Shown here: positions 6,838 through 16,214 of the stretch, in pieces
Layout of the letters: each line of letters begins with the position of its first letter
Numbering within the stretch: position 1 is the first letter of the stretch
Source: CAYYFX01 sp964571855
GTDB taxonomy: Bacteria; ARS69
DNA: 64,000 bases
Assembly (NCBI GenBank): GCA_964571855.1
Contig: CAZNDO010000003.1
Location: 124,001 to 188,000, forward strand
Direction of reading: 5' to 3'
Notes under the pieces: generated by a model
The model's input: the letters and a program-made list of their open reading frames with translations, nothing else
What the model was told of the DNA's origin: nothing
Database searches by the model: none
Program-made: the position numbers and the translations under genes

Positions 6838-8472
6838 GTGGCCGAGTCGCCCGATCCCGCCGCGCCTGCCCCGCACGCCGCGCCACCCACCCTCGCGGCC
6901 CCCGACGGCACCACACCGCCCCCCGGCGCCGCCGCCGCGCCCATCCCGCGCAGCGCCGGGGCGCTGCTCCACGTCACGAGCCTGCCGGGATCGCCCGGGA
7001 TCGGGGACCTGGGGCCGGCGGCCGAGCGCTTCGTGGACACGCTGCAGGCGGCGGCATTGCGCTGGTGGCAGGTGCTGCCGCTCGGGCCCACGGCGTTCGG
7101 GGACTCGCCGTACCAGTCGCCGAGCACGTTCGCGGGGAACCCGCTGCTGCTCTCGCCGGAGCGGCTCGTGGAGGACGGGCTGCTGTCCGCCGCCAGCGCG
7201 GTGGCGATCCCGAAGGGGGACCCTGCGCGCGTGGACTTCCCCGCGGTGATCGCGGCGAAGCGGACGATGCTGGCGGAAGTGCACCGCGCGTTCACGGACG
7301 GGAAGGGACCGGCGGAGCTTCGCGCGGAGCGGGACGCGTTCCGGGAGCGCGAGGCAGGGTGGCTGGCGGACTACGCGGTGTTCGCCGCGATCCACGAGGA
7401 GCAGGGCCGCGAGTGGACGCGCTGGCCGGAACCGCTGCGCGATCGCGACCGCGCGGCGCTGCGCGAGGCGCAGGCGCGGCTGGCCACGGCGATCGACCGC
7501 ATCGAGCTCACGCAGTTCCTGTTCGACCGGCAGCTGCGGCGGCTGCGCGCGTACGCGGCGGGGCGCGGCGTGGGCCTGTTCGGCGACCTTCCCATCTTCG
7601 CCGCGCACGACTCGGCGGACGTGTGGGCGAACCGCGCGCTCTTCGACCTGCACCCGGACGGCACGCTGCGGCACCTCTCCGGCGCCCCGCCGGATGCGTT
7701 CACCGACGACGGCCAGCTCTGGGGGAACCCCCTGTACCGCTGGGAGGAGCTGGAGCACACGGGCTTCCGCTGGTGGATCGACCGCGTGCGCTCGAACCTG
7801 GACCGCTTCGACCTGCTGCGGCTGGACCACTTCCGCGGGTTCGCCGCGTGCTGGACCGTGCCGGGCGGCGAGACCACCGCGCGCAACGGCGTGTGGCAGC
7901 CCGTCCCCGGGCGCCGGCTGTTCGCCGCGCTGAAGAACGCGCTGGGACCCTTGCCGTTCGTGGCGGAGGACCTGGGCGACATCACGCCGGACGTGATCGA
8001 GCTGCGCAAGGAGCTGGGCTTCCCGGGCATGAAGGTGATGCTCTGGGCGTTCGGCGGCGACCCGAAGCTCAACGAGCACGCGTTCCACCAGCACCGCGTG
8101 GACGACGTGGTGTACACCGGCTCGCACGACAACGAGACCGTGCGCGGCTGGTTCGAGGACGGGATCTTCACGTCGGCGAAGCGGCCGCGCGAGGAGGCGG
8201 AGGCGGAGCGCGCTCGCGTGCTGCTGCTGACAGGGGGCGACGGGACGAAGGTGCACGAGGACTTCGTGCGGATGGCGCTGCTCTCGCCGGCGGCGCTTGC
8301 GGTGCTGAACGTGCCGGACATCCTCGGGCTGGGGAACGAGGCGCGGATGAACGTGCCGGGGCGGCGGGAGGGGAACTGGGGGTGGCGGCTGGACGCCGGT
8401 GCGTGGACCGACTCCGCGACGGCGCACGTGGGCACCCTCGTGCAGGCCACGGGGCGGCAGCCGGCTCCCTGA
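6838..8472 (+). CDS. malQ: 4-alpha-glucanotransferase (amylomaltase)
   Basis: 544 residues from a GTG preceded by GAGGTGAT. The first ~38 residues are a Pro/Ala-rich leader, after which the GH77 core starts (RSAGALLHVTSLPGSPGIGD). Family hallmarks: the DSPYQSPSTFAGNP substrate loop, DLPIFAAHDSADVWAN, the nucleophile region LLRLDHFRGF, the acid/base region VAEDLGDITPDV, and TGSHDNETVRGW. MalQ transfers alpha-1,4-glucan segments between maltodextrins in the cytoplasm, feeding glycogen or maltose metabolism. No other maltose or glycogen genes are adjacent. Length is normal for the bacterial type lacking the long N-terminal extension. Confidence 0.95.
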   Translation: MAESPDPAAPAPHAAPPTLAAPDGTTPPPGAAAAPIPRSAGALLHVTSLPGSPGIGDLGPAAERFVDTLQAAALRWWQVLPLGPTAFGDSPYQSPSTFAGNPLLLSPERLVEDGLLSAASAVAIPKGDPARVDFPAVIAAKRTMLAEVHRAFTDGKGPAELRAERDAFREREAGWLADYAVFAAIHEEQGREWTRWPEPLRDRDRAALREAQARLATAIDRIELTQFLFDRQLRRLRAYAAGRGVGLFGDLPIFAAHDSADVWANRALFDLHPDGTLRHLSGAPPDAFTDDGQLWGNPLYRWEELEHTGFRWWIDRVRSNLDRFDLLRLDHFRGFAACWTVPGGETTARNGVWQPVPGRRLFAALKNALGPLPFVAEDLGDITPDVIELRKELGFPGMKVMLWAFGGDPKLNEHAFHQHRVDDVVYTGSHDNETVRGWFEDGIFTSAKRPREEAEAERARVLLLTGGDGTKVHEDFVRMALLSPAALAVLNVPDILGLGNEARMNVPGRREGNWGWRLDAGAWTDSATAHVGTLVQATGRQPAP

Positions 8473-8526
8473 ACGCCCGTCCGCCGGGGCGGGTCGTTCA
8501 CCCGGTCGAGCGGACCGGTCAGCCCT

Positions 8527-8544
8527 CCGCGGTGGCCACCGCGG
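8527..8544. repeat. Perfect 18-bp palindrome between malQ and the AraC-type gene
   Basis: CCGCGGTGG followed directly by its reverse complement, 35 nt upstream of the regulator's start and 55 nt after the malQ stop. It could be an operator for a dimeric regulator or part of a terminator, although with no loop it is a poor terminator. Confidence 0.5.
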
Positions 8545-8566
8545 AACGCCGGGCGCGCGGTTCCCG

Positions 8567-8572
8567 TACCAT
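8567..8572 (+). promoter_or_regulatory. -10-like hexamer (TACCAT), possible leaderless promoter of the AraC-type gene
   Basis: Ends 6 nt before the ATG at 8579 with no Shine-Dalgarno in between. Confidence 0.25.
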
Positions 8573-8578
8573 CCCGCC

Positions 8579-9391
8579 ATGCGTCCCGAAGGGTTCGTTC
8601 TCCCCGCACACGATCGGCTCCGCGGCCACGGCCACGCGGTCGTGCACATCTGCCTCGTGCGCGCCGGCGGGTTCCGTGAGGGGCTCCCGTCCGGGGCGCG
8701 CGCCTGCGGGCCGGGCACCGTCCGCGTCTCCCCCGCCGGCGCGCTGCACGCGCTGGACGTGGGCGAGGTGGGCGCGCGCGGCGAGATCCTGGAGCTGGAC
8801 CCCGGCGTGACGGCCGGCCTGGCCCTACCGCTGCGGGACACGGTCTTCCTGCACCCGGACGGCTCGGCGCCGGTGGTCGCGCGGCTGGACGCGGCGGCCG
8901 GCGCCGCGGATCCCTTCGGAACGGAGTGCGCGGCGCTGGAGCTCGTGGCCCGCGCGCTGCACGCGAGCCCGCGCCCCGAGCCGCCGCGCTGGCTCTCGGA
9001 TCTGCGCGCCGACCTCGACGCCGCGCCGCTCGCCGCCCCGTCGCTGCGCGCCTGCGCCGCGCGGCACGCGCGCCACCGCACGCACACCGCCAACGCGTTC
9101 CGCCGGTGGTTCGGGCGCTCGCTCGGCGCGCACGTCCGCGCGCGCCGCCTCGCCGCCGCGGCGGCCGCGCTCCGGGATGCGGATCTCCCCCTCGCGGCCC
9201 TCGCGGCCGACCTCGGATTCGCCGACCAGGCGCACTTCACGCGCGCCTTCCGCGCGCGCTTCGGCATCCCGCCCGCGCGCTTCCGGCGGCGCGCGCGGCA
9301 CGGGGCCGCCGCGACTCCCGTTCAAGACACGGCCGGAGCGGTCCCCCACACTGGGCCGCAACTCGTTCCCGCCCCCAGGAGGTCGCCCTGA
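8579..9391 (+). CDS. AraC family transcriptional regulator
   Basis: 270 residues from the ATG at 8579. The N-terminal ~110 residues read like an AraC cupin sensing domain (HAVVHICLVRAG, PGTVRVSPAGALHALDVG). The C-terminal ~100 residues hold two HTHs with the AraC signature in the second (LPLAALAADLGFADQAHFTRAFRA split: LAALAADLGFADQAH then FTRAFRARFGIPPARFR). A TACCAT -10-like hexamer ends 6 nt before the ATG and no Shine-Dalgarno is present, so the message may be leaderless. The stop codon overlaps the CTG start of the next gene, suggesting co-transcription with the S41-like protein. The effector is unknown. Confidence 0.88.
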   Translation: MRPEGFVLPAHDRLRGHGHAVVHICLVRAGGFREGLPSGARACGPGTVRVSPAGALHALDVGEVGARGEILELDPGVTAGLALPLRDTVFLHPDGSAPVVARLDAAAGAADPFGTECAALELVARALHASPRPEPPRWLSDLRADLDAAPLAAPSLRACAARHARHRTHTANAFRRWFGRSLGAHVRARRLAAAAAALRDADLPLAALAADLGFADQAHFTRAFRARFGIPPARFRRRARHGAAATPVQDTAGAVPHTGPQLVPAPRRSP

Positions 9392-11040
9392 TCCCCGCAC
9401 TTGTCCCGGCGCTGCTGCTCCTGACCGCCGCCGCCCCGTCGCCCATCGCGCTCCGCAACGACGCCCGCACCGCCATGCAGGCGGAACGCTGGGCCGATGC
9501 GGCCGCGCTGTACGAGCAGCTCGTGGCGGTGAGCCCGGACGACGGCGCCGTCTGGCGCGCGCTGGGCGCCGCCCGCCTGCGCCTCGCGCGTCACGACGAC
9601 GCCATCGCCGCCTTCGACCGCGCGCGCGCCACAGGCACCGCCCCCGCGGTCTGCCTCTACGACACCGCGTGCGCCCACGCCCTGGCCGGTCGCCGCGACG
9701 CCGCCCTCGCCGCCCTGCGCGACGCCTACGCCGCCGGCTATGCGAACGACGACCTCGTTCCCCACGACCACGATCTGGACTCGCTGCGCGACGACCCGCG
9801 GTTCCGCGAGATCGCCGGCTTCCCCGATCCCGCCGTGACGGACCAGACCGTCCGCTGGTCGCGCGATCTGGAGTTCCTCGCCCGCCGCATCCGCGAGATC
9901 CACTGGCGCCCCTTCGGCGTGCTGCCGGAGGCGCGCTTCGACACCGCGCTGGCCGACCTGCGCGCGAGCGTGCCGGACGCATCGGACGTGGAACTGCGCG
10001 CGGGCATCCGCCGGCTGCTCGCATCGCTCGGGGACGGGCATACCGCGCTCGTGTCGAACGTCCATCGCCTGTACCACGCGGGCGCGGCGTCGAACCCGCG
10101 CTTCCTGCCGCTGGAACTCTTCCGGGCAGACGACGGCGTGCGCATCGTCGCGGCCACCGCCGCGCACCGCGATCTCCTCGGAGGTCGCGTCACGCGCATC
10201 GGCGGCGTGGACGTGGAGACCGTCTGCGCGCGCATCGATTCGTCCGTTTCCCGCGACAACGCGTGGGGCGCGCGGCATGGCGTGGCGCGGGCGGCAGCCG
10301 ATCCCGACGTCCTGGAGGAACTCGGGCTCGGCGAGGCATCGCGCGGGTACGCGTTCGACATCACGCGCGCGGACGGCTCGCGCGCGAAAGTGACGCTGGC
10401 GGCCGGCGGCGTCGAGCTGATGCACCGGGTCCGCATCGGGGACCTCGCCGGGGCGCCTCCGCCGCTTCGCTACCGCGAGCGCGACCATCCCCTGTGGATG
10501 CACTCCCTCGGCCCGGCCCTGTACGTCCGCATCGACGGCGTGATGGACACGCACGACGAGTCCTTCGAGCACTTCACCGAACGGATCTTCGCCACCGCGG
10601 CCGATACGGACGCGCGCGTGCTCGTCCTCGATCTCCGCAACAACCCGGGTGGCCAGGGCCACCTGTGGCGCCCGCTGCTGCACCGGCTCATCGCCTCGGA
10701 GACGTTCAACCGGCCGGGCGGGCTCTACGTCCTCGCGGGGCGCGAGACGTTCTCGGCCGCCATGGCGCTGGCCGCGCAACTGGAGCTGCACACGGCCGCG
10801 CGCTTCGTGGGCGAGCCCACGGGGTCCCGGCCGAACTTCGTGGGCGAGACCACCCTCGTGACGCTGCCGTACTCGCGGCTGATGCTCTCCATCTCCTCGC
10901 GCTACCACCAGAACGGCGACTCGGACGACAAGCGGCTCTGGATCCCCCCGGACATCCCGGCCTCCCCCGACCTCGAGGCGGAGCGCGCGGGAAGGGACCC
11001 CGCGGTGGAGGCCGTGCTGGCCGACCTGGCGGCGGGGTAG
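9388..11040 (+). CDS. Secreted TPR plus S41-like (C-terminal processing peptidase-like) protein with CTG start
   Basis: 550 residues. The best start is the CTG at 9388: a strong AGGAGG (9377-9382) sits 5 nt upstream and the codon overlaps the preceding TGA (CTGA). The first ~20 residues (IPALVPALLLLTAAAPSP) are a short signal-like stretch. TPR-like helices follow (ALYEQLVAVSPDDGAVWRAL, LRLARHDDAIAAFDRARATG). The second half resembles S41 peptidase folds: PDZ-like GRVTRIGGVDVETV, VLVLDLRNNPGGQG, then ETFSAAMALAAQLE and VGEPTGSRPNFVGE. The Ser in TFSAAM is the likely nucleophile position, but a catalytic Lys is not obvious. Annotated as S41-like rather than a proven protease. Confidence 0.75.
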   Translation: MIPALVPALLLLTAAAPSPIALRNDARTAMQAERWADAAALYEQLVAVSPDDGAVWRALGAARLRLARHDDAIAAFDRARATGTAPAVCLYDTACAHALAGRRDAALAALRDAYAAGYANDDLVPHDHDLDSLRDDPRFREIAGFPDPAVTDQTVRWSRDLEFLARRIREIHWRPFGVLPEARFDTALADLRASVPDASDVELRAGIRRLLASLGDGHTALVSNVHRLYHAGAASNPRFLPLELFRADDGVRIVAATAAHRDLLGGRVTRIGGVDVETVCARIDSSVSRDNAWGARHGVARAAADPDVLEELGLGEASRGYAFDITRADGSRAKVTLAAGGVELMHRVRIGDLAGAPPPLRYRERDHPLWMHSLGPALYVRIDGVMDTHDESFEHFTERIFATAADTDARVLVLDLRNNPGGQGHLWRPLLHRLIASETFNRPGGLYVLAGRETFSAAMALAAQLELHTAARFVGEPTGSRPNFVGETTLVTLPYSRLMLSISSRYHQNGDSDDKRLWIPPDIPASPDLEAERAGRDPAVEAVLADLAAG

Positions 11041-11086
11041 CGCCCGCGTTCGGATCCGCCTCCCCGGACGTATCGGGGACGAGCCC

Positions 11087-11115
11087 GGGACCCGCCCCGA
11101 CGCCGGGCGGGTCCC
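11087..11115 (+). terminator. GC-rich hairpin downstream of the S41-like gene
   Basis: 10-bp perfect stem (GGGACCCGCC / GGCGGGTCCC) with a 9-nt loop, 47 nt after the stop. No U-tract follows, so it is a hairpin candidate rather than a canonical intrinsic terminator. Confidence 0.4.
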
Positions 11116-11146
11116 TCCGCATCGTCCGCGACGTGGGAGGTCCCCC

Positions 11147-13573
11147 ATGGCACCCGCCCGCCCGTTCTCCCCGCATCGGCTGATCCCGGCGGCGGCCGCC
11201 GCCCTCCTCCTCCTGCCCGCCCCCGGAGGGGCCCAGTGGTTGCCGGACGGCCGGCCGGTGGCCGGAAGCGGAGGCGTCTACCAGTACGACGCGCGGGTCG
11301 TCCCGGACGGCGCCGGCGGCGTGATCGTCGCGTGGACGGACACCCGGAACTCGTCCGACTACCCGGACGTCTACGCGCAGCGCCTCGACGCCCGCGGCCG
11401 GGAGCTCTGGACGCCCGGCGGCGTGCCCGTGTGCACGGCGATCGACGGGCAGTACCCGAACGGGATCGTGTCGGACGGCGCGGGCGGCGCGGTGGTCAAC
11501 TGGAACGACTACCGCAACGGCGGCATCGGCGACATCTACGCGCAGCGCATCAACCCCGCCGGAGCGATGCTCTGGGCTGCGGACGGCGTGCCGGTCTGCG
11601 TGGCACCCGGCTTCCAGGGCTTCCCGCTCGCCATCCCGGACGGGACCGGGGGCATGATCGCCGCGTGGGCCGACAATCGCAGCGGCGTCGACACGGACGT
11701 GTACGCGAACCGGATCGACGGCGCCGGCACGAACGTCTGGTCCACGGGCGGCGTGCCGGTGTGCACGGCGGTCGGGTTCCAGCAGTACGTCGTCCTCGCC
11801 CCGGATGACGCGGGCGGTGCGGTGATCGCGTGGAGCGACCCCCGCGGCGGATCGACTGACATCTACGCGCAGCGCGTGCTCGCCTCCGGCTCCGCGGCCT
11901 GGGCGCCGAACGGCGTGATCGTCTGCGCGGCGGCAGGCAACCAGTTCTCGCCGCAGCTCGTGCGCGACGGCGCCGGCGGGGCGATCGCCGCCTGGACGGA
12001 CGTTCGCGGCTCGTCCCAGGACGTATACGCGCAGCGGGTGGACGGCACGGGCGCGACGCGCTGGTTCGCGAACGGCGTGGCGGTCTGCACGCAGTCGACC
12101 CACGAGTACGACGTGGCGCTCCTCGAGGACGGCGCCGGCGGCGCGTTCGTGGCCTGGACCGACTACCGCGTCGCCCTCTCGGACATCTACGCGCAGCGGC
12201 TCTCGTCGTTCGGGGCCGCCCTCTGGCAGTCCCAGGGACGGCCCATCGCGACGGCAACCGGTTACCAGGCGTATCCGCGGCTCGCGCCGGACGCCAGCGA
12301 GGGCATGATCGTGATCTGGCACGACCAGCCGGGCACCACGATGGACATCCGCGCGCAGCGCGTGGACTCCGCCGGCGACACCCAGTGGGGTTACTACGGC
12401 GTCCCGATCACGACCGCCGCGGAGAACCAGTGGATCTCCAGCGTCGCCCGGGACGACTCCGGCAACCTCTGGGTTGCCTGGGACGACTACCGCAGCGGCT
12501 CCAGCCACGCCTACTTCCAGCGGATCGAAGGACGGTTCGGCGCGTGGGGGTGCCCGGAACCGGTGGTCATGTCCGTGGCGGACGTGCCGAACGACGAGGG
12601 CGGGCGCGTCGCCGTGAACTGGCTTGCCAGCGGGCGGGACCAGACGGTGCCGCGCACGATCGGCCACTACTCCGTCTGGCGCGCGGTGGACGCGCTGCCC
12701 GCGGCTGAGGGGATCCGCGTGCTGGCATCCCCCGCGGACCTGTCCCCCGCGGCGTTGCGGGACACGGGGCCCGTGTACGCGGCCTCGCCGCCCGGCTTCT
12801 ACTGGGAGCTGGCCGGGACGCAGGCCGCGCAGGGCTGGGACGGCTACTCGTTCGCCACGCCCACCCGCGCGGACTCGGTAGCCGGCGATCCCGGCGACGA
12901 GCAATTCCTGGTCGTGGCCCACGACCAGTACGACGACTACGTCTCGTACGCCTCGAACGCGGCGAGCGGCCACTCCGTGGATAACCTCGCTCCCGCCGCG
13001 CCGGCCATGCTCGCCGCGCAGCGCAGCGGCCCGGACGTGGTGCTGCGCTGGAGCCGCGTGCCCGCGGGCGACCTGCGGGACTACGCCGTGTACCGCAGCC
13101 CCGCGCCCGGCGTGATCCCGGACGACGCCACGTACCTCGGCAGCGCCGCGGACACGACGCTCGTGGATGCCGGCGCGCCCTCCACCGCGCTGCACTACGT
13201 GGTGGCCGCGTTCGACGTGCACGCGAACCGCGGGCTGCCCTCGCCGGAGGCGAGCGTGGGATCGCCCACCGGCATCGAGGAGCTGGCGCTCGCCACCGGC
13301 CTCGTGGTCCTCGGCAACCGGCCGAACCCGTTCGTCGCCACGACCGAGTTCGAACTGGGACTTCCCGTGCGCGCGGACGTCTCGATCCGGATCTACGACG
13401 TGGGCGGACGCCTCGTGCGGAGCCTTGCGCGCGAGGGCGTGGGTCCCGGCTTCGTGCGCATCCCGTTCGACGGCCGCGACGACGCCGGCCGCTCGCTGGC
13501 GAGCGGCGTGGCCTTCTACAAGGTGACGGCGAACGGCCGCACGGAGACGCGCAGGATGGTGGTGGCGCGGTAG
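11147..13573 (+). CDS. Large secreted propeller protein with FN3-like and FlgD-type C-terminal domains
   Basis: 808 residues, ATG with GGAGG 6 nt upstream. Signal peptide in residues 1-27. Residues about 40-465 hold eight repeats of ~54 residues with the pattern PDGAGG.I.AW.D.R....D.YAQR.....G...W...GVPVC, repeat 8 being the most degenerate; this looks like an eight-bladed propeller. Two FN3-like modules follow (each with a HYSVWRA/DYAVYRS strand). Residues ~720-808 are the FlgD-type Ig-like tail: RPNPFVATTEFELGLP, IRIYDVGGRLVRSL, FDGRDDAGRSLASGVAFYKV and a basic end. Such tails are treated as type IX-like sorting domains in FCB bacteria. Likely extracellular or surface-bound; ligand unknown. 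It converges on the GH53-like gene with a 15-nt gap. Confidence 0.85.
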   Translation: MAPARPFSPHRLIPAAAAALLLLPAPGGAQWLPDGRPVAGSGGVYQYDARVVPDGAGGVIVAWTDTRNSSDYPDVYAQRLDARGRELWTPGGVPVCTAIDGQYPNGIVSDGAGGAVVNWNDYRNGGIGDIYAQRINPAGAMLWAADGVPVCVAPGFQGFPLAIPDGTGGMIAAWADNRSGVDTDVYANRIDGAGTNVWSTGGVPVCTAVGFQQYVVLAPDDAGGAVIAWSDPRGGSTDIYAQRVLASGSAAWAPNGVIVCAAAGNQFSPQLVRDGAGGAIAAWTDVRGSSQDVYAQRVDGTGATRWFANGVAVCTQSTHEYDVALLEDGAGGAFVAWTDYRVALSDIYAQRLSSFGAALWQSQGRPIATATGYQAYPRLAPDASEGMIVIWHDQPGTTMDIRAQRVDSAGDTQWGYYGVPITTAAENQWISSVARDDSGNLWVAWDDYRSGSSHAYFQRIEGRFGAWGCPEPVVMSVADVPNDEGGRVAVNWLASGRDQTVPRTIGHYSVWRAVDALPAAEGIRVLASPADLSPAALRDTGPVYAASPPGFYWELAGTQAAQGWDGYSFATPTRADSVAGDPGDEQFLVVAHDQYDDYVSYASNAASGHSVDNLAPAAPAMLAAQRSGPDVVLRWSRVPAGDLRDYAVYRSPAPGVIPDDATYLGSAADTTLVDAGAPSTALHYVVAAFDVHANRGLPSPEASVGSPTGIEELALATGLVVLGNRPNPFVATTEFELGLPVRADVSIRIYDVGGRLVRSLAREGVGPGFVRIPFDGRDDAGRSLASGVAFYKVTANGRTETRRMVVAR

Positions 13574-13588
13574 CCGCCGCGCCGGCGC

Positions 13589-14692
13589 TTACCGCCCCGC
13601 GGTGAGCGCCGGCAGCGCGCGGCCTCCGTCATCGAACAGCGCGAGGTTCTCGCGCGAGGATCCCACGCCGCGCGCGGCGATCGACACGGCGTCGCCCCAG
13701 AACACCCCCGCCGATCCGGCCTCCCGCGCCGCGGCGATCACGTCCGCGAGCCACGCCGCCTGGCCTTCGGGCGTGGCGGGATAGCCCGGGTGCAGCTGCG
13801 ACGGTTGCCCCACCTCGTCCAGCGTCCCGTCGAAGCCGCGCAGGGTCCACGGGTAGGCGGTCTCCAGCACGAGCACGCGGCCGGGGTGCTTCAGGGACAG
13901 CGCCGCCAGCAGGTCCGTCAGCTCGGTGAGCGTCCCGCGATACCACGGCAGCCAGACCACGCCGAGCAGATCGAACCGCACGTCCCGTGCGGCCAGCGAG
14001 TCCACGACGGCCGCGCACCACGCCGCGTCGCCCTGCGCGAGGGGCAGCACGGTGCGCGCGCGCGGCGCGGCGGCGCGCGCACCCTCCAGCATCGCGCCCG
14101 CGAGCGCCGCGAAGCGGTCCCATGCCGCAGCCGACGAGTCCGGCCCCACGCGGCCGCGATCGCCGAGGAACCCGTGCGACAGGTCCTCCCCCACGCGCAG
14201 GAAGTCCGGCCGCCCGCCCATCTCCCCGAACGCGCGGACGGTGCCGGCGGCGTACGTGCGCACCGCCTTGACCAGCTCCTCGTCCGACCGGTCCGCCCAG
14301 CGCCGCGGGATCTCCACGGCGCGCGGCCCATCCTCCGCGTCCGCCGCGCGGAGCTGCAGCAGCAGCCCGAAGCCCGCCCCCTTGATGCGGCCGGCCATCG
14401 CCGCCGATCGCGACGTGCCGAGGTACCCGGTCTCCGGATCCACGAGCACCGTGAGCTGCAGCACGTCGAAGCCCGCGTCCTCCAGGATGCCGAGCGCCGC
14501 GCGCGGCGCCCCGCCGTCCGCGTCCGCGAACGCCGCGCCCCGCACGTCCAGCCGATCCAGCGCGGTGACGTCCGCGCCGCGCAGGAACTCCGCCGGCGGC
14601 TCCACGGGCGTCCCCGCGGGCGCCGCCGTCGCAAGTCGCGCCGCCAGCCCGATGACCAGCGCCGGCACCACGCCCGCACCCGCGCTCCGCAT
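13589..14692 (-). CDS. GH53-like (endo-beta-1,4-galactanase fold) secreted protein with altered acid/base site
   Basis: 367 residues from the ATG at 14692 (GGGGAGG upstream); signal peptide ~1-24. FLRGADVTALDRLD and the TIM-barrel strands fit GH53 arabinogalactan galactanases. The nucleophile strand VLVLETAYPWT (E277) is intact. In clan GH-A the acid/base follows an Asn (V-G-N-E); here the site reads RVGEDLSHG (residues 167-174), so the Asn-Glu pair is replaced by Glu-Asp (E169-D170). This may change or abolish activity. No galactan-use genes are adjacent. It is divergent from the MATE gene (99 nt between starts). Confidence 0.78.
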   Translation of the reverse strand: MRSAGAGVVPALVIGLAARLATAAPAGTPVEPPAEFLRGADVTALDRLDVRGAAFADADGGAPRAALGILEDAGFDVLQLTVLVDPETGYLGTSRSAAMAGRIKGAGFGLLLQLRAADAEDGPRAVEIPRRWADRSDEELVKAVRTYAAGTVRAFGEMGGRPDFLRVGEDLSHGFLGDRGRVGPDSSAAAWDRFAALAGAMLEGARAAAPRARTVLPLAQGDAAWCAAVVDSLAARDVRFDLLGVVWLPWYRGTLTELTDLLAALSLKHPGRVLVLETAYPWTLRGFDGTLDEVGQPSQLHPGYPATPEGQAAWLADVIAAAREAGSAGVFWGDAVSIAARGVGSSRENLALFDDGGRALPALTAGR

Positions 14693-14743
14693 CGACCCCT
14701 CCCCGATCCGGCCCTTCGTCCCCGCGACTCGCCGGATCTCCTG

Positions 14744-14749
14744 TATCCT
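14744..14749 (+). promoter_or_regulatory. -10-like hexamer (TATCCT) for the MATE/flippase pair
   Basis: TATCCT preceded by TG, 42 nt before the MATE GTG, in the 99-nt divergent spacer. No -35 seen. Confidence 0.35.
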
Positions 14750-14791
14750 GCGCGCGATCCGCGTTCCCTGCAAATCCCGCGAGAGTGCCCC

Positions 14792-16201
14792 GTGATCCCG
14801 ACGACCCCGTCAGCCCGCGTCGCCGAGATCCTCCAGCGGGAAGGCGTGCGCGAGTTCCCCACGCCGGAGATGGAGCGCTCGTCGCTCCGCGAGCTCGTGC
14901 GGATGGGGCTCCCGTCCACGCTCAGCTTCCTCCTGCTCTCGCTGTACGACGTGGCCGACGTCTTCTGGCTCGCGAAGCTCGGCGAAGGGCCGGTGGCGGC
15001 GGTCACCGTCTTCTCCGCGTTCTTCTGGATCCTGTCGTTCTCGAACGGCATCATCGGATCCGGCAGCGTGGCCGTGATCAGCCGCCGCTTCGGCGAGGGC
15101 GACATGACGGGCACCGAGCGCGCCATCAAGAACACGTTCTTCGGCAAGGCGGCCATCGGCGTGGTGTGCGGCGCCATCGGCATCGCGCTGCTGCCTTACG
15201 CTCTCGGCTGGCTCGGGGCCGCGCCCGACGTGGCCGAGCTGGGCCGCCGCTACGGCGTGCTGCAATGCGCCCTCCTCCCCTTCCCGCTCGTGAGCTTCTC
15301 CGTGTACACGGCGTTCCGCGGCATCGGCCGCCCGGCGCTCGGGATGTGGATCAGCCTCGCCGGCGCGCTCGTGAACCTCGTCCTGGATCCGCTCCTGATC
15401 TTCGGCCCGGGTCCTTTCCCGGAGCTCGGCATCCTCGGCGCGTCGATCGCGTCCTCCGCGGGATTCGTCACGGTCACGGTCTGGGGCTTCGTGGGACTCG
15501 CCTCGCCGCACTCCCCGGTGCGCGTGCGCTGGCTGAGCGCCCCCTGGCCCAGCCCCGCGGGCACGTGGCGCATGGCGAAGGTGGGCCTGCCGTCCGGGGT
15601 CTCCAGCCTCAGCATGGCGCTCTTCGCCAGCGCGCTCGTGCGGCTCGTGGCGGACTACGGCACGCAGACCGTGGCGCTCTTCGGCATGAGCCAGAAGGTG
15701 CTGCGCTTCGGCGCCACCGTGATCGCCGGGCTGGGGCTGGGATCGTCCGCGCTCATCGGGCAGCACCTCGGGGCCGGGCGGCTCCTGCGCGCGTGGCTCA
15801 CCGCGGTGATGACCATGCGCCTCGCGTCCGGCTCGCTGTTCGTGTTCGCGGCCGTGGCGTTCGTGGCGGCCGAGCCGATCACGTACTTCTTCTTCCCGGA
15901 TCCGCAGCTCGTGGCGCCGGGGGCCGCGTACCTGCGCGTCCTCGCGTCCGGGCTGCCGTTCCTGGGGCTGAGCGCCGGCGCGGAGCACGCGTACTCCGGC
16001 GCCGGCAAGAACATCCCGCCGATGTATCTCCAGCTCGGCTCGGCGTGGGTGCTCACCGTGCCCCTGATGCTGCTCCTCGGGAAGGTGCTGGGCTGGGGGC
16101 CGGCGGGCACGATCGCGGGGGTGTCGCTCGGGCAGCTGCTCGGCGGCGGCGTGGCGGTTTGGATGGTGCGGCGCGGCACGTGGCTGACGCACCGCGTGTG
16201 A
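14792..16201 (+). CDS. MATE family efflux transporter
   Basis: 469 residues from a GTG at 14792. Twelve hydrophobic segments in two similar halves, with MATE marks in LRELVRMGLPSTLSFLLLSL, AVTVFSAFFWILSFSNGIIG, SSALIGQHLGAGR and GPAGTIAGVSLGQ. MATE proteins export drugs or metabolites against Na+ or H+. The N-terminal ~35 residues are a cytoplasmic extension. The flippase gene starts 13 nt downstream behind its own GGGAGG, so the two form an operon. The substrate is not predictable. Confidence 0.9.
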   Translation: MIPTTPSARVAEILQREGVREFPTPEMERSSLRELVRMGLPSTLSFLLLSLYDVADVFWLAKLGEGPVAAVTVFSAFFWILSFSNGIIGSGSVAVISRRFGEGDMTGTERAIKNTFFGKAAIGVVCGAIGIALLPYALGWLGAAPDVAELGRRYGVLQCALLPFPLVSFSVYTAFRGIGRPALGMWISLAGALVNLVLDPLLIFGPGPFPELGILGASIASSAGFVTVTVWGFVGLASPHSPVRVRWLSAPWPSPAGTWRMAKVGLPSGVSSLSMALFASALVRLVADYGTQTVALFGMSQKVLRFGATVIAGLGLGSSALIGQHLGAGRLLRAWLTAVMTMRLASGSLFVFAAVAFVAAEPITYFFFPDPQLVAPGAAYLRVLASGLPFLGLSAGAEHAYSGAGKNIPPMYLQLGSAWVLTVPLMLLLGKVLGWGPAGTIAGVSLGQLLGGGVAVWMVRRGTWLTHRV

Positions 16202-16214
16202 CCGGGAGGCGGAC

